Source of the DNA: Sulfuricurvum sp.
GTDB lineage: Bacteria > Campylobacterota > Campylobacteria > Campylobacterales > Sulfurimonadaceae
Length of the DNA: 64,000 bases
NCBI RefSeq assembly: GCF_030691015.1
Contig: NZ_JAUYFF010000019.1
Span: 164,604-228,603, forward strand
Direction of reading: 5' to 3'
Under the pieces are notes generated by a model that did no database searches, was not told the origin of the DNA, and was given only the letters and a program-made list of their open reading frames with translations. This document shows positions 16,060 through 25,755 of the stretch, in pieces. Made by a program: the position numbers and the translations under genes. Position 1 is the first letter of the stretch. Each line of letters opens with the position of its first letter.

Positions 16060-17304
16060 ATGATCACGACCGTTATCGGAGTTTATACCCTTTACATTAT
16101 TATCCGTTTGTATGTCAGTGTGATGCAGATCGGCTATATCAATCAGATGAAGCGTAAAGGTGCCGTTTTAATGGGGGAGCGGGAATATCTGGATGCCGCT
16201 AACTATGCGGTTGCCAAAGAGAAGCTCGGAATGATGGAGACGTTTGTTGAATACGGACTTTTTCTCCTATGGATGGGGGGGATGATGGCATGGCTCGATT
16301 CTGCTTTAATTTCCCAAACTCCACTGACACAAACGATCATAGCCGTAATGGGACTTATTGTGATCAATGCTCTTGTGATGCTGCCGTTTGGTTGGATTTC
16401 AAAATTCAAAATCGATGCTCAGTACGGATTTAACCGCTCATCACACGGTCAGTTTGTCAAAGATACCCTGATCAGTACCCTTTTAACCCTTGTTATCGGC
16501 AGTTTTATGGTTTGGATCGTATCGATGATTATAACGTCCAGTGAGTTATGGTGGTTGTGGAGTTTTGCGTTTATTATGGCCGTTGTTATTGCTATCAATA
16601 TGTTCTTCCCTACCATCCGAGCGCTCTTTTTTGATAAAGTGACTCCGTTGGAAGACCCTGAACTCCGAGATCAGATCGAAGCGTTGATGGCAAAAACGGG
16701 GTTTGTCAGCAGTGGTGTTTTTATCAGTGACGCGAGTAAACGCGATGCCCGTCTAAACGCCTATTTCGGAGGACTCGGAAAATCAAAGCGGGTGATACTT
16801 TTTGATACCCTTATCCAAAAGCTTACCCCCTCAGAACTTGTCGCCGTCTTGGGACATGAGTTAGGGCATTTTGCCCATGGGGATTTGTACAAAAATATCA
16901 CGATGGTAGGGGTAATGCTGTTTGGGATGTTTGCCCTTTTCGGTAATTTGCCTGAAACCCTTTATATGGAACTTGGGGTTTCACAAAGCCCTCATATCGT
17001 CATGATGCTCTTTATTCTCCTTCTCCCTGTGGTCAGTTTTGTTATGATGCCGTTGATGGGGATTATGAGCCGCCATAATGAATATGAAGCCGATCGAACG
17101 GGTGCAGAACTCGGCGGTGCCGAGCATCTAGTCAATGCCCTCAAAAAACTGGTAACAGAGAACAAAAGCTTTCCGTTATCGCATCCGCTCTATCGCTTTT
17201 TTCACACGACCCATCCTCCGGTCGTGGATCGGCTCCGTGCGTTAGGGTATGATATCAGCATTGAAAAAGATGAAGGATATGCCGACCCATGTCCAAACGA
17301 CTAA
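16060..17304 (+). CDS. M48 family zinc metalloprotease, CAAX protease (Ste24)-like
   Basis: The 414-residue polytopic membrane protein carries the zinc-protease motif HELGH in VLGHELGHFAHGDLYKN and a second zinc-ligand segment NEYEADRTGAELGG. Both are typical of the Ste24/HtpX-like M48 family. Hydrophobic segments are visible at about 1-20, 60-85, 95-115, 145-190 and 285-340. A bacterial substrate for this type is not established; membrane-protein quality control is plausible. The gene is followed with a 16-base overlap by prmC. Confidence 0.9.
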   Translation: MITTVIGVYTLYIIIRLYVSVMQIGYINQMKRKGAVLMGEREYLDAANYAVAKEKLGMMETFVEYGLFLLWMGGMMAWLDSALISQTPLTQTIIAVMGLIVINALVMLPFGWISKFKIDAQYGFNRSSHGQFVKDTLISTLLTLVIGSFMVWIVSMIITSSELWWLWSFAFIMAVVIAINMFFPTIRALFFDKVTPLEDPELRDQIEALMAKTGFVSSGVFISDASKRDARLNAYFGGLGKSKRVILFDTLIQKLTPSELVAVLGHELGHFAHGDLYKNITMVGVMLFGMFALFGNLPETLYMELGVSQSPHIVMMLFILLLPVVSFVMMPLMGIMSRHNEYEADRTGAELGGAEHLVNALKKLVTENKSFPLSHPLYRFFHTTHPPVVDRLRALGYDISIEKDEGYADPCPND

Positions 17305-18122
17305 AAGAACTTCACGAAGAGATTACGCTCCGATTGAACGGTGTCGTAGACTCTCCCCGCCGCGAGGCGGAACTTCTCCTTATCGCCTATTTAGGCAAAG
17401 ATCAGCTCTATTTTATTACCCATCAAGAGGATATGATTGATGAGAATGATCCGAAGCTTTTGGAATGGATAGCAAAACGTAGCGCTAACGTACCGCTTGA
17501 GTATTTAACCAATCGCGTCAGCTTTTACAGCAGAGAATTTTATATTGATGAGGGAGCTTTAATCCCCCGTCCTGAGACAGAACATTTAATCGATGAAGTC
17601 TTAGCGCACGTTTCACTCGATGATGCGATGAGCGTTGTCGAAGTGGGGGTAGGGAGCGGAATTATCTCTATTCTCCTTGCGTTGCATTTACCGAATGCCC
17701 GTTTTATTGCCGTTGATATTTCGCCGCGTGCATTGGCGGTTGCCCGTCGTAATATCGACATGTTCGGTTTGAGCGATCGGATCGAACTGCGTGAGGGGGA
17801 TTTGCTCTCATCTATCACTGAAAAAATCGATTTTCTCGTCTCTAACCCCCCGTATATCGCCCAAGACGCTCCGCTAGAGTCTAATCTCTCGTATGAGCCA
17901 CAAAATGCCCTTTTCGGCGGGGAAATCGGGGATGAGATGATTCGTGCTTTGCTGGATGAAGTTTACGTTCGCCGTATTCCTTTCTTTGCGTGCGAGATGG
18001 GTTACGACCAGCGATTAAAGGTGCAAGAGTATCTTAAAAATTTTGCGGTACAATCTTTGGATTTTTATACCGATTACGCTGCGTTTGATCGGGGATTTGT
18101 ATTAAAGGCTATTCATGAATAA
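17289..18122 (+). CDS. prmC: Peptide chain release factor N5-glutamine methyltransferase
   Basis: The 277-residue protein shows an N-terminal helical domain and then a class I methyltransferase fold. The SAM motif VVEVGVGSGIISILLA and the catalytic NPPY motif (VSNPPYIAQDAP) are visible. A conserved YEPQNALFGGEIG also fits PrmC/HemK. It methylates the GGQ glutamine of release factors RF1 and RF2. It overlaps both the protease gene upstream and the DUF4149 gene downstream, so it sits in a tight operon. Confidence 0.94.
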   Translation: MSKRLKELHEEITLRLNGVVDSPRREAELLLIAYLGKDQLYFITHQEDMIDENDPKLLEWIAKRSANVPLEYLTNRVSFYSREFYIDEGALIPRPETEHLIDEVLAHVSLDDAMSVVEVGVGSGIISILLALHLPNARFIAVDISPRALAVARRNIDMFGLSDRIELREGDLLSSITEKIDFLVSNPPYIAQDAPLESNLSYEPQNALFGGEIGDEMIRALLDEVYVRRIPFFACEMGYDQRLKVQEYLKNFAVQSLDFYTDYAAFDRGFVLKAIHE

Positions 18123-18594
18123 GAAAGTGGTTATTGACGTTCTTTATATTTTACTCATTGCTATGACGGCAGGGGCTGTTTTGGTGCTTGGCGTGTTTGT
18201 GGCCGCCGTAGTCTTTCACTCAGAAGTCTATCTAACCCTCCCGCTTTTATCCCGCTACGAAGAGGGAAAAATCATGGGAGAAATCTTTCGCCGTTTTACC
18301 TATTGGGCCTATTTTATGAGTGCGGTCATTGCTGTGTACGAAGTTTCCCGTTACAAAGTGATGCAGATTGATAAAATTTCGATTTTGAGTGCATTGGGTT
18401 CTATCGGAACACTCCTTTTATTCAGTGCCGTCTATACCCCAAAAATTTTAGAGTATCAATCACGGGGAGAAGCGGCGATCGATGCCTCATTCGAAGCCCT
18501 TCATAAAGCAAGTGAGATCGATTTTAAAATTTTGCTCCTCACGCTGTTGATTTTATTTAGCCGTAGAGCTTATTTGATGGCGGTGAAAAAATGA
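18115..18594 (+). CDS. DUF4149-type four-helix membrane protein
   Basis: The 159-residue protein has four predicted membrane helices (about 8-35, 62-80, 90-110 and 138-155). Tracts such as VFHSEVYLTLPLLSRYEEGKI and MGEIFRRFTYWAYF fit the DUF4149 family. Function unknown. It overlaps prmC by 8 bases and the MlaF-like gene by 4 bases, so it is co-translated with both. Confidence 0.75.
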   Translation: MNKKVVIDVLYILLIAMTAGAVLVLGVFVAAVVFHSEVYLTLPLLSRYEEGKIMGEIFRRFTYWAYFMSAVIAVYEVSRYKVMQIDKISILSALGSIGTLLLFSAVYTPKILEYQSRGEAAIDASFEALHKASEIDFKILLLTLLILFSRRAYLMAVKK

Positions 18595-19343
18595 TTCGTT
18601 TTGAGAACGTCACCAAAAGCTTCGGAAAACGGGAAATCTTACGCGGAGTCAATCTAGAGATCGAAAAAGGGAAAACAACGGTCATTTTCGGCGTCTCAGG
18701 CGGCGGAAAATCAACGATTATCAAACATATCGTCGGACTGCTTAAACCCGATTCGGGAACCATTACCGTCGATGGAATTCGGGTGGATAACGCCGATGAG
18801 ACGACACTGCGCTCCATCCGAACCAAGGTTGGATTTTTGTTTCAAAGCGGGGCATTATTTGACAGTATGAATATCCGTGAAAACGTTGCATTCCCGATGC
18901 GTGAGCATCAAAATCTTTCCCTGAAAGAGTTGGAGTACAAAATCGATGAAAAGCTCACGATGGTAGGGCTTGATCCAAAAATTGTAAAATCTCTCTACCC
19001 CGAAGAACTCAGCGGCGGGATGCGCAAACGTGTCGGATTGGCACGTACCCTTGCATTGGAACCGGATGTTATTCTTTACGATGAACCGACATCAGGGCTT
19101 GATCCCGTAACAAGTGACTTTATCACCCAAATGATCTGCCGTCTTCGTGAAGAGATTGGTATGACCTCTATCCTCATTAGTCATGATATCGCGGAGAGTT
19201 TTAAAGCGGGGGATAATTACGCGATGCTTTTTGACGGTGTGATTGTCGAATCGGGAGATAAAGAGAGTTTTAAAAATTCATCCAATGCCGTCGTTCAGCA
19301 ATTCATCCATGCACGCGCTGAAGGGCCGATAGCGTTTCATTAA
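18591..19343 (+). CDS. mlaF: ABC transporter ATPase, MlaF-like (lipid asymmetry)
   Basis: The 250-residue ATPase has Walker A GVSGGGKST, signature LSGGMRKR, Walker B VILYDEPTSGLDP and H-loop SHD. The stretch FLFQSGALFDSMNIRENVAF is characteristic of MlaF, the ATPase of the phospholipid transporter that maintains outer-membrane asymmetry. The usual mlaE and mlaD partners are not adjacent in this window, so they must be elsewhere. It converges with the dnaJ-like gene, their stop codons overlapping by 4 bases. Confidence 0.88.
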   Translation: MIRFENVTKSFGKREILRGVNLEIEKGKTTVIFGVSGGGKSTIIKHIVGLLKPDSGTITVDGIRVDNADETTLRSIRTKVGFLFQSGALFDSMNIRENVAFPMREHQNLSLKELEYKIDEKLTMVGLDPKIVKSLYPEELSGGMRKRVGLARTLALEPDVILYDEPTSGLDPVTSDFITQMICRLREEIGMTSILISHDIAESFKAGDNYAMLFDGVIVESGDKESFKNSSNAVVQQFIHARAEGPIAFH

Positions 19344-19630
19344 CGCCCCCCAAACTTCTTCGTCCACCACTCCTGCGGGGTGAGGGTTTTCTCCCTCAGA
19401 TGCTCTTCATCAAAGTTGAATTCATATTTGGAACAATAATCGAGTAAAACAGCATACGCTTCATTGATCTGAGTGCTCATCGCGTGTGCCGTATCGGTAT
19501 CATCAGGGTGTTTATCGGGGTGCCATTGTTGCATCATATTTTTGTAGCGGGTTTTGATGTCGGAGAGGGTAGCTTTGTCGCTCAGGCCAAGGAGCGTTTT
19601 GGCCTTTATGAGCGTGTCAGAGGAGAGCAT
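19340..19630 (-). CDS. Small J-domain (DnaJ-like) protein
   Basis: The 96-residue product is essentially a single J-domain, with the HPD motif in MQQWHPDKHPDD, flanking helices, and a tail ending WWTKKFGGR. It lacks the Gly/Phe and zinc-finger regions of full DnaJ. It should stimulate an Hsp70. It starts 11 bases after the ftsZ stop on the same strand and may be expressed with ftsZ. Confidence 0.85.
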   Translation of the reverse strand: MLSSDTLIKAKTLLGLSDKATLSDIKTRYKNMMQQWHPDKHPDDTDTAHAMSTQINEAYAVLLDYCSKYEFNFDEEHLREKTLTPQEWWTKKFGGR

Positions 19631-19641
19631 GGAAAGAGAGA

Positions 19642-20784
19642 TTAGTCTCTTTGTTGACGCATAAACGTCGGAACATCCAAGAAGTCTTCCGTATAGTCAC
19701 CGTTGGCAACCATAGCAGGGCGAACAACAACGCGAGGTTTTGCAACCGTAGCGGCTGCGGCAACCGCTTCTTTGTTTTCAAATTCACAGTTATTGATACC
19801 CTGTGCCGCTTTTTTCTCAAAACCGGTCGCAACGAGGGTGATGCGAATAAAATCTTTTGCCAATGACTCATCGGTTGTCGTACCGAAAATAACGTCAGCC
19901 GATTCATCAACGCTGTTATGGACAACGTCCATAGCGGCAGAGAGTTCCATAAATGGAAACTCAGGGTGCATACTGAAGTGAACCAATACACCGAGTGCGC
20001 CGTTAACGGACATATTGTCCAAAAGCGGAGATTCGATAGCATTTTTGATCGCTTCGTAGGCTGCATTTTCACCTTTGTATTCGCCTACACCCATAAGAGC
20101 CAAACCACGGTGGCTCATAACAGTTTGTAAGTCGGCGAAGTCAAGGTTGATGTCGTTGTCGCCGCTGGCGAGGATAACACCCGATGTTCCGCTAACAGCG
20201 CGAGCAAGTACGCTGTCAACGATTTTGAAACTCTCTTTGATTCCGAGTTTCGGATCAATGATGGAGAGGAGCTTGTCGTTCGGGATAACGACGATACAGT
20301 CGGATTCATTTTTAAGTTCAGTCAAACCGTCTTCAGCAAGTTTGAGACGTTTTTTTCCTTCAAATGAGAAAGGTTTAGTCACGACCGCGATCGTCAATGC
20401 GCCAACGTCTTTAGCACATTTAGCGATGATCGGTGCAGCACCCGTACCGGTTCCGCCGCCAAGACCTGCTGCTACGAAAACGATATCGGCACCCTGCAAT
20501 GCACGTGTCAAATCTTCATAACTCTCGATAGCAGATTCTTTACCCACTTCGGGTTTCATACCCGCACCCAAACCTTTGGTTAGTTTTGCACCGAGTTGGA
20601 TTTTAGTTGCAGCTGAACCTTGTTCCAATACTTGCGCATCGGTATTAGCGATGATAAGTTCGATTCCCGGAATTTGCTCTTTGAGCATATATCCGATCAT
20701 ATTACCGCCGCCGCCGCCGACACCGACTGCTACGATACGTGCTCCGGTTAGTGTTGTTGATTCTTCAATTGAAAATGGTTCCAT
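19642..20784 (-). CDS. ftsZ: Cell division GTPase FtsZ
   Basis: The 380-residue protein shows GVGGGGGNMIGYM at the nucleotide site, the tubulin signature GLGGGTGTGAAP and the T7-loop region DINLDFADLQTVM. Its C-terminal end EDFLDVPTFMRQQRD is the conserved FtsA/ZipA-binding tail. It polymerises into the Z ring. It follows ftsA by 18 bases, as in other Campylobacterota. Confidence 0.98.
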   Translation of the reverse strand: MEPFSIEESTTLTGARIVAVGVGGGGGNMIGYMLKEQIPGIELIIANTDAQVLEQGSAATKIQLGAKLTKGLGAGMKPEVGKESAIESYEDLTRALQGADIVFVAAGLGGGTGTGAAPIIAKCAKDVGALTIAVVTKPFSFEGKKRLKLAEDGLTELKNESDCIVVIPNDKLLSIIDPKLGIKESFKIVDSVLARAVSGTSGVILASGDNDINLDFADLQTVMSHRGLALMGVGEYKGENAAYEAIKNAIESPLLDNMSVNGALGVLVHFSMHPEFPFMELSAAMDVVHNSVDESADVIFGTTTDESLAKDFIRITLVATGFEKKAAQGINNCEFENKEAVAAAATVAKPRVVVRPAMVANGDYTEDFLDVPTFMRQQRD

Positions 20785-20802
20785 GCTTGCTCCTTGACGT
20801 GA

Positions 20803-22212
20803 TTAAAATAGTTGAGTTGCCCAATTCCAGAACTTGGAAATCGGGTTTGGTTGATCGTTTTGGACTGACTTGTTTGATCCGATATTGACCATCTTCGCCG
20901 TTTCCGCAATTTTCTCTTCCTTTGCCGGAGGCGTTTGTGCCGCAGGTGTTGGAATAGAAGCGGCTGGCGTAATAGGGTCAAATTTCGGTGCTTCTTCAGG
21001 AAGTGTTCCCCCGTGCACTGCAGCAGAATCTTCACTGGCATGGCGCATACGTCGATTAACATCGATCTCATAAGGAGTATAACCATCGGCAAGATATTTA
21101 ATCAATCCGACAGCTCCTGAGTAGGAAGGATCTCGAAGGGTATCAAAAAGACCGCCGACATCGGTAGGTTTTGCAAGACGTACCGGCATGTTATCGAGTA
21201 TCGCAACGGCGAGTTCGCGTAATCCTTCGATTTTAGTAAATCCTCCGGTGAGAACGACACCGGCACCCATATGCTCTTTAAGGCCACTTTTTTCAATCGA
21301 TTGGGCGATAATCATCAAAGTCTCTTCAACACGAGCGTAGATGACGTTGTGTACGACTTCTAAGGATACTTCATGAGTAGATGTCTCATCACCGATCACA
21401 GGAAGCTCGATAAGATCGTTGCTAGGTGCATACAATGAGCCGTAGTTGATTTTGACATTATCCGCAGTGTGCAGCGGAGTGTGCAACGCCATTGAGAGGT
21501 CATTGGTAATATGATTTGAACCGACACCTAAAAAGTCGTTATAACGGATCGCGTGACCGGAGTGGATAACGATATTGCTCGTATTGCCACCCATGTCGAC
21601 CACAGCGGCACCGAGCTCTTTTTCATCCGAATTGAGAACGGCGATAGCGGAAGCGTAACCGCTGAGTACGACACTTTCAACATCGACACCTGCTGCTTTG
21701 ACTGCTTTGCGAAGATTGTTGAGATTGCTTTTTTGGGTAGTGATAATATGGGTTTCAACTTCGAGGCGTGCGGCATTCATCCCCAGAGGGTCTTCGATAA
21801 AATCCTGATCGTCTACTTTGAAGTTATACGGGAGGGCGTGTAACACTTCAAATTCATTTGGGATATTCGCGTTATACAAAGAGGTGTGCATAACACGCTG
21901 AATTTCGTTGAGGGTAATCTCTTTATTCGGGATATTAACGATACCGCTTGAATTTAAACTTTTAGTGTAGGCACCCGAAATGGTAACGATAGCACTTCGA
22001 AGTTCCGTTCCTGCGACCCGCTTGGCGTCATTGAGTGCACTTTTGATCGATTTGGATGCAAGCTCAATGTTGGTGATGCTCCCTTTGCGAAGCCCTTGTG
22101 CTTTTGCGATACCGGCTCCGATTATTTGTGCGTTGTTGTCGTCATCGATTTCCGCGATGAGCGCACAAACTTTTGTTGAGCCGATATCAATGGCTAAAAC
22201 GGTTCGTTTCAA
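20803..22212 (-). CDS. ftsA: Cell division protein FtsA
   Basis: The 469-residue actin-like ATPase has the phosphate-1 motif AIDIGSTKVCALIAE, the phosphate-2 motif AVVDMGGNTSNIVI and the adenosine motif GVVLTGGFTKIEG. The C-terminus NPISKFWNWATQLF is the amphipathic membrane-targeting helix. A Pro/Ala/Glu-rich linker precedes it. It anchors FtsZ to the membrane and recruits later division proteins. It lies between ppiD (1-base gap) and ftsZ. Confidence 0.97.
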   Translation of the reverse strand: MKRTVLAIDIGSTKVCALIAEIDDDNNAQIIGAGIAKAQGLRKGSITNIELASKSIKSALNDAKRVAGTELRSAIVTISGAYTKSLNSSGIVNIPNKEITLNEIQRVMHTSLYNANIPNEFEVLHALPYNFKVDDQDFIEDPLGMNAARLEVETHIITTQKSNLNNLRKAVKAAGVDVESVVLSGYASAIAVLNSDEKELGAAVVDMGGNTSNIVIHSGHAIRYNDFLGVGSNHITNDLSMALHTPLHTADNVKINYGSLYAPSNDLIELPVIGDETSTHEVSLEVVHNVIYARVEETLMIIAQSIEKSGLKEHMGAGVVLTGGFTKIEGLRELAVAILDNMPVRLAKPTDVGGLFDTLRDPSYSGAVGLIKYLADGYTPYEIDVNRRMRHASEDSAAVHGGTLPEEAPKFDPITPAASIPTPAAQTPPAKEEKIAETAKMVNIGSNKSVQNDQPNPISKFWNWATQLF

Positions 22213-22213
22213 A

Positions 22214-23680
22214 TCAAATCCCCTCTACATAGATTTCAACTGGGTACTTGCTCTCAAGTGTTTTGATCAAACCTTGATCCAACAAACTCCCTTTGAGCTT
22301 GAGTACGGCATTGGCATCCGCTAATGTTTTATCTTGAAGCAACTTTTGTTCCAAAACGTTATACAAAACAACATTTCCGCTCTCTAAAGTGATAAAACCT
22401 TGTTTTTGTTTGGAAGCAAACAATTTAGTCAAAAATTCTGACCCCTCTTGTGCACTTAAACCTGCTATTTTAGCACTGTCGGTTCGGCTGAGGAAATCGG
22501 TTGTAGAACCGCTGAATGTTTTATAACTGTTTTGGGCTAACTCTTGAAGTTTGGTTTTTTTCGCTTCGAGTGTATAGAGTGCAATAACATCTGTTTTTGC
22601 CTCTTCATAGGTTTTGATACGTGCAGGATTCATTTTTTCAAGTTTTACGATGATATAGTCATTGCCGACTTTACGTGGTTTGAGAAACGGCTTTTGATCA
22701 TTCAATCCCATAATCTCTTTGGTAACCTCAGGATCAAAGCTAGATGTCTCAGTGCTAAAGGTTGCTTTTTGAGGAGCCACTCCCGCTTTCAATGCACCTT
22801 TTTTATAGTCGATATAAAGTCGAAGAGCCTCTTTCTCAGTTGCTTTGTCATTCAATGCGGCGATGATGACACCTTGTGCTTCGACTAGGGTGAGAATTTT
22901 TCCGGTAGCATCTTTGAGCATTTGGCGGTTCATATCGTAATAGTCACTAATCTCTTTTGCCGAAGGAGTTGCTGTGATCGGCGTTTGCGTTACATAACTG
23001 ATTTCAAAGCTCGGAGACGTTTTAAACTCTTTTGAGCGTTTTCCCCAAAGTGCTTTGAGTTCTGTTTCATTAGGAGCAAGGGTAATCATGCTTGGTGTGA
23101 GAATTTTATAATTGAATTTATCCGAAATACCCAGAGCATTTCCGAGAGCTTTCTCTTCAATCGCTTTACTTCCCGATGCTAGTAGATAAAGTGTTTTTTG
23201 GATCAGGAGCTCTTTTTTTATTGACGCTTCATATTCTTTGATCGTTAAATTGTTTTGTTTTAATGCTTCGGCATAAATTGTTTTATCAAAGGTGCCCTCT
23301 TTGGCAAAGACAGGCTGAGACTTGATTACATTCCAAAGTTCCTCATCGGTCACCATCAATCCGTAGCTGTTGGCGAGGTTGAGTACCAATGCTTGATTTA
23401 CCAGTTGGCGAAGGGCTTGGCGTTGGAGTCCAAATTGCTGAGCCTGTTTTTCATCAAATTTTCCTTGGAAAAGTTGATTGTATTGGTTAAAAAGATTGGA
23501 ATAGCTTTTTTGGAGTTCTCCGGAGGTAATAGAGATGTCTCCTACTTTGGCAACCGCACCGGCTTTGTCTCCGTAGCTGTATTGTCCCCATCCGACGAAT
23601 CCCGCTCCGATAAAAGCAATGGTGGAGATCCAAATCGTAATAACCAAATATTTCCGATGGCGTTGCATCCAAGTAATCAT
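22214..23680 (-). CDS. ppiD: PpiD/SurA-like periplasmic chaperone, inner-membrane anchored
   Basis: The 488-residue protein has an N-terminal membrane helix (about 12-32) and a SurA_N-like chaperone domain (GDISITSGELQKSYSNLFNQY). A degenerate parvulin-type region and a helical C-terminal part follow. Position directly upstream of ftsA-ftsZ matches the order I recall in Campylobacter jejuni. It likely assists folding of secreted and outer-membrane proteins; prolyl isomerase activity cannot be judged from the visible residues. Confidence 0.85.
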   Translation of the reverse strand: MITWMQRHRKYLVITIWISTIAFIGAGFVGWGQYSYGDKAGAVAKVGDISITSGELQKSYSNLFNQYNQLFQGKFDEKQAQQFGLQRQALRQLVNQALVLNLANSYGLMVTDEELWNVIKSQPVFAKEGTFDKTIYAEALKQNNLTIKEYEASIKKELLIQKTLYLLASGSKAIEEKALGNALGISDKFNYKILTPSMITLAPNETELKALWGKRSKEFKTSPSFEISYVTQTPITATPSAKEISDYYDMNRQMLKDATGKILTLVEAQGVIIAALNDKATEKEALRLYIDYKKGALKAGVAPQKATFSTETSSFDPEVTKEIMGLNDQKPFLKPRKVGNDYIIVKLEKMNPARIKTYEEAKTDVIALYTLEAKKTKLQELAQNSYKTFSGSTTDFLSRTDSAKIAGLSAQEGSEFLTKLFASKQKQGFITLESGNVVLYNVLEQKLLQDKTLADANAVLKLKGSLLDQGLIKTLESKYPVEIYVEGI

Positions 23681-23797
23681 ATTAAACGATCCTGTTGTAA
23701 AATTCAGATATTCTATTCACATTAGCATTAAACTTCGATGAAAATAGGTCATGACTAACAGATGTTATCATAAAATAATCAACTTTAGAGGCTTTCA

Positions 23798-25099
23798 ATG
23801 AACAATTTAGAGATATCGACGCGGGATTTGAGTGTTTTGTGGCATCCGTGTACCCAAATGAAAGATCATGAAACTATTCCTCTCATCCCAATTGCCAAAG
23901 CGGATGGGGTCTATTTGGAAGATTTTGAAGGCAATCGGACTATCGATGCAATCAGTAGCTGGTGGGTTAATCTTTTCGGCCATTGCAACCCATATATCAA
24001 CCAAAAAATCAAAGAGCAGCTGGATAGACTGGAACATGTTATTTTGGCGGGATTTACCCATGAGGGGATTGTCAGACTTTCCGAGCGGCTAGTGGCACTT
24101 TCGCCTAAGGGACTAACGCGTTGTTTTTATGCCGATAACGGTTCCAGTGCGATTGAAGTGGCATTGAAAATGTCGTATCACTCCCATAAAAACAAGGGAG
24201 AAGAGAGAGGATTATTCGTCTCTCTACGTGAGAGTTATCACGGGGAGACACTGGGAGCGCTTTCGGTCGGTGATGTCGCACTCTACAAAGAGACCTATGA
24301 GCCTTTATTGATCCGCTCCATTCAAACACCCTCACCTATCAATCAAAGTATCGAGGCGGCGTTGGAAGCGGCCAAATCGTTTGAGAGCTTACTCAAAGAA
24401 CGCGGGGGTGAAATAGCGGCATTGATTGTTGAGCCGTTAGTGCAAGGGGCAGGGGGGATGAAGATGTATCATCCGCTCTTTTTGAGTGAAGCAAAACAGT
24501 TGTGTGAGCGCTATGGACTCCATTTTATCGCCGATGAAATTTTAGTCGGGTTTGGACGGACGGGGAGCATGTTTGCGTGTGAGCAAGCAGATATAACACC
24601 CGATTTTTTAGTCCTCTCAAAAGGGCTTACAGGGGGATATTTGCCTCTGTCGGTTGTACTAACAACAGAGGAAGTATACGGGTCGTTTTACTGTGATTAT
24701 AACCCTTCGCGATCCTTTTTGCACTCACACAGTTATACGGGAAATGCACTCGCCTGTGCGGCGGCCAATGCCACCCTTGATATTTTTGAGTCGGAGAATG
24801 TTATTGAAAATAACCGTATGACGATTGCGCTCATTGGGGAAGAATTAAAACGCTTTGAGGGGTTGGCGAGAGTGAAAGAAGTGCGTCAATGCGGGATGAT
24901 TGCGGCGATAGAGCTGGAGGGGTTTGATCCAAGTGAGCGGATAGGATTGAAAATTCATCAGCACTGTATGAGAGAAGGGGTATTGATACGACCGTTGGGA
25001 AGCGTTATCTATGTGATGGCCCCTTATGTCATCACGCCAGATGAGTTAAAAACCGTCTTTAAAGCCATCAAAGAGGCGATAATCTCAGTCAATATCTAA
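23798..25099 (+). CDS. bioA: Adenosylmethionine-8-amino-7-oxononanoate aminotransferase
   Basis: The 433-residue class III aminotransferase opens with LWHPCTQMKDHE, the BioA hallmark. It has AISSWWVNLFGH, the PLP-site segment FIADEILVGFGRTGSMFACEQ and the PLP lysine in LVLSKGLTGGYLPLSVV. It makes 7,8-diaminopelargonate in biotin synthesis using SAM as amino donor. It stands alone here, divergent from ppiD; other bio genes are not in the window. Its 3' end overlaps the convergent gene by 15 bases. Confidence 0.97.
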   Translation: MNNLEISTRDLSVLWHPCTQMKDHETIPLIPIAKADGVYLEDFEGNRTIDAISSWWVNLFGHCNPYINQKIKEQLDRLEHVILAGFTHEGIVRLSERLVALSPKGLTRCFYADNGSSAIEVALKMSYHSHKNKGEERGLFVSLRESYHGETLGALSVGDVALYKETYEPLLIRSIQTPSPINQSIEAALEAAKSFESLLKERGGEIAALIVEPLVQGAGGMKMYHPLFLSEAKQLCERYGLHFIADEILVGFGRTGSMFACEQADITPDFLVLSKGLTGGYLPLSVVLTTEEVYGSFYCDYNPSRSFLHSHSYTGNALACAAANATLDIFESENVIENNRMTIALIGEELKRFEGLARVKEVRQCGMIAAIELEGFDPSERIGLKIHQHCMREGVLIRPLGSVIYVMAPYVITPDELKTVFKAIKEAIISVNI

Positions 25100-25675
25100 T
25101 CGTGCCTGAGAGTGATCGAGCATCAAAATACGGCAACTCCGCTCTAGAATAGAGAGCTGTCGTACCATCGCGTGTATGTCACGACTAAAGGCATAAACTC
25201 CATACCCTCGAATTACCATGATCGCCGTATTGTTCTGTTGAAAATACTGGGGGATTTCACTCACCGCCCGCTCATACCAATCATCAAATTTTTTCGGGTC
25301 ATAAATGGCAATTTTGCCGAACTCTTTAAACCCGAAATAATCTTTGGGGATGATGATAGAGTGGTTGAGTGAAAATGCCGTCGTAAAGGGGGGCATCGTA
25401 AAGGTGATGTATTTGGCATCGGAGATTTGGCGATAAATTCCCTGATGGATCGAGGCATCGATACTGGCATCTTTCCAGCGGTAATCTTTGTTATAAAACA
25501 GATCAATCAGACTCTCTTCACTGATGGAGTCGAAAACAGCATTTTTGGTGTTGATCGTAAAAAGATTGGTATCAAGTTTAGCGGAGAGTGAACCGTGATA
25601 GATGCCGAAAAAATCTTTTCGAAACATTGAAAGGGCAAAAGTGGCGAGTTGACGCTTAACGTATTGTTTATCCAT
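25085..25675 (-). CDS. Class II aldolase/adducin-like protein with altered metal-site residues
   Basis: The 196-residue protein has the overall layout of the class II aldolase/adducin fold: GIYHGSLSAKLD near residues 23-35, IHQGIYRQISDAKYITFTMPP near 78-98, and GYGVYAFSRDIHAMVRQLSILE near 153-174. In the family the second segment carries the HxH zinc ligands and the third a catalytic His-Gly. Here those positions read FTM and Tyr-Gly. It is therefore unlikely to be a zinc aldolase and may be a structural or repurposed relative. It converges with bioA and stands alone. Confidence 0.65.
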   Translation of the reverse strand: MDKQYVKRQLATFALSMFRKDFFGIYHGSLSAKLDTNLFTINTKNAVFDSISEESLIDLFYNKDYRWKDASIDASIHQGIYRQISDAKYITFTMPPFTTAFSLNHSIIIPKDYFGFKEFGKIAIYDPKKFDDWYERAVSEIPQYFQQNNTAIMVIRGYGVYAFSRDIHAMVRQLSILERSCRILMLDHSQARLDID

Positions 25676-25755
25676 AATGGGATTTTATCATATTTTAAAC
25701 AATATGTTAGTGAGGGTAGGCTATTATAAGGGGACTAAAATGCAAAGGCAGTTGT

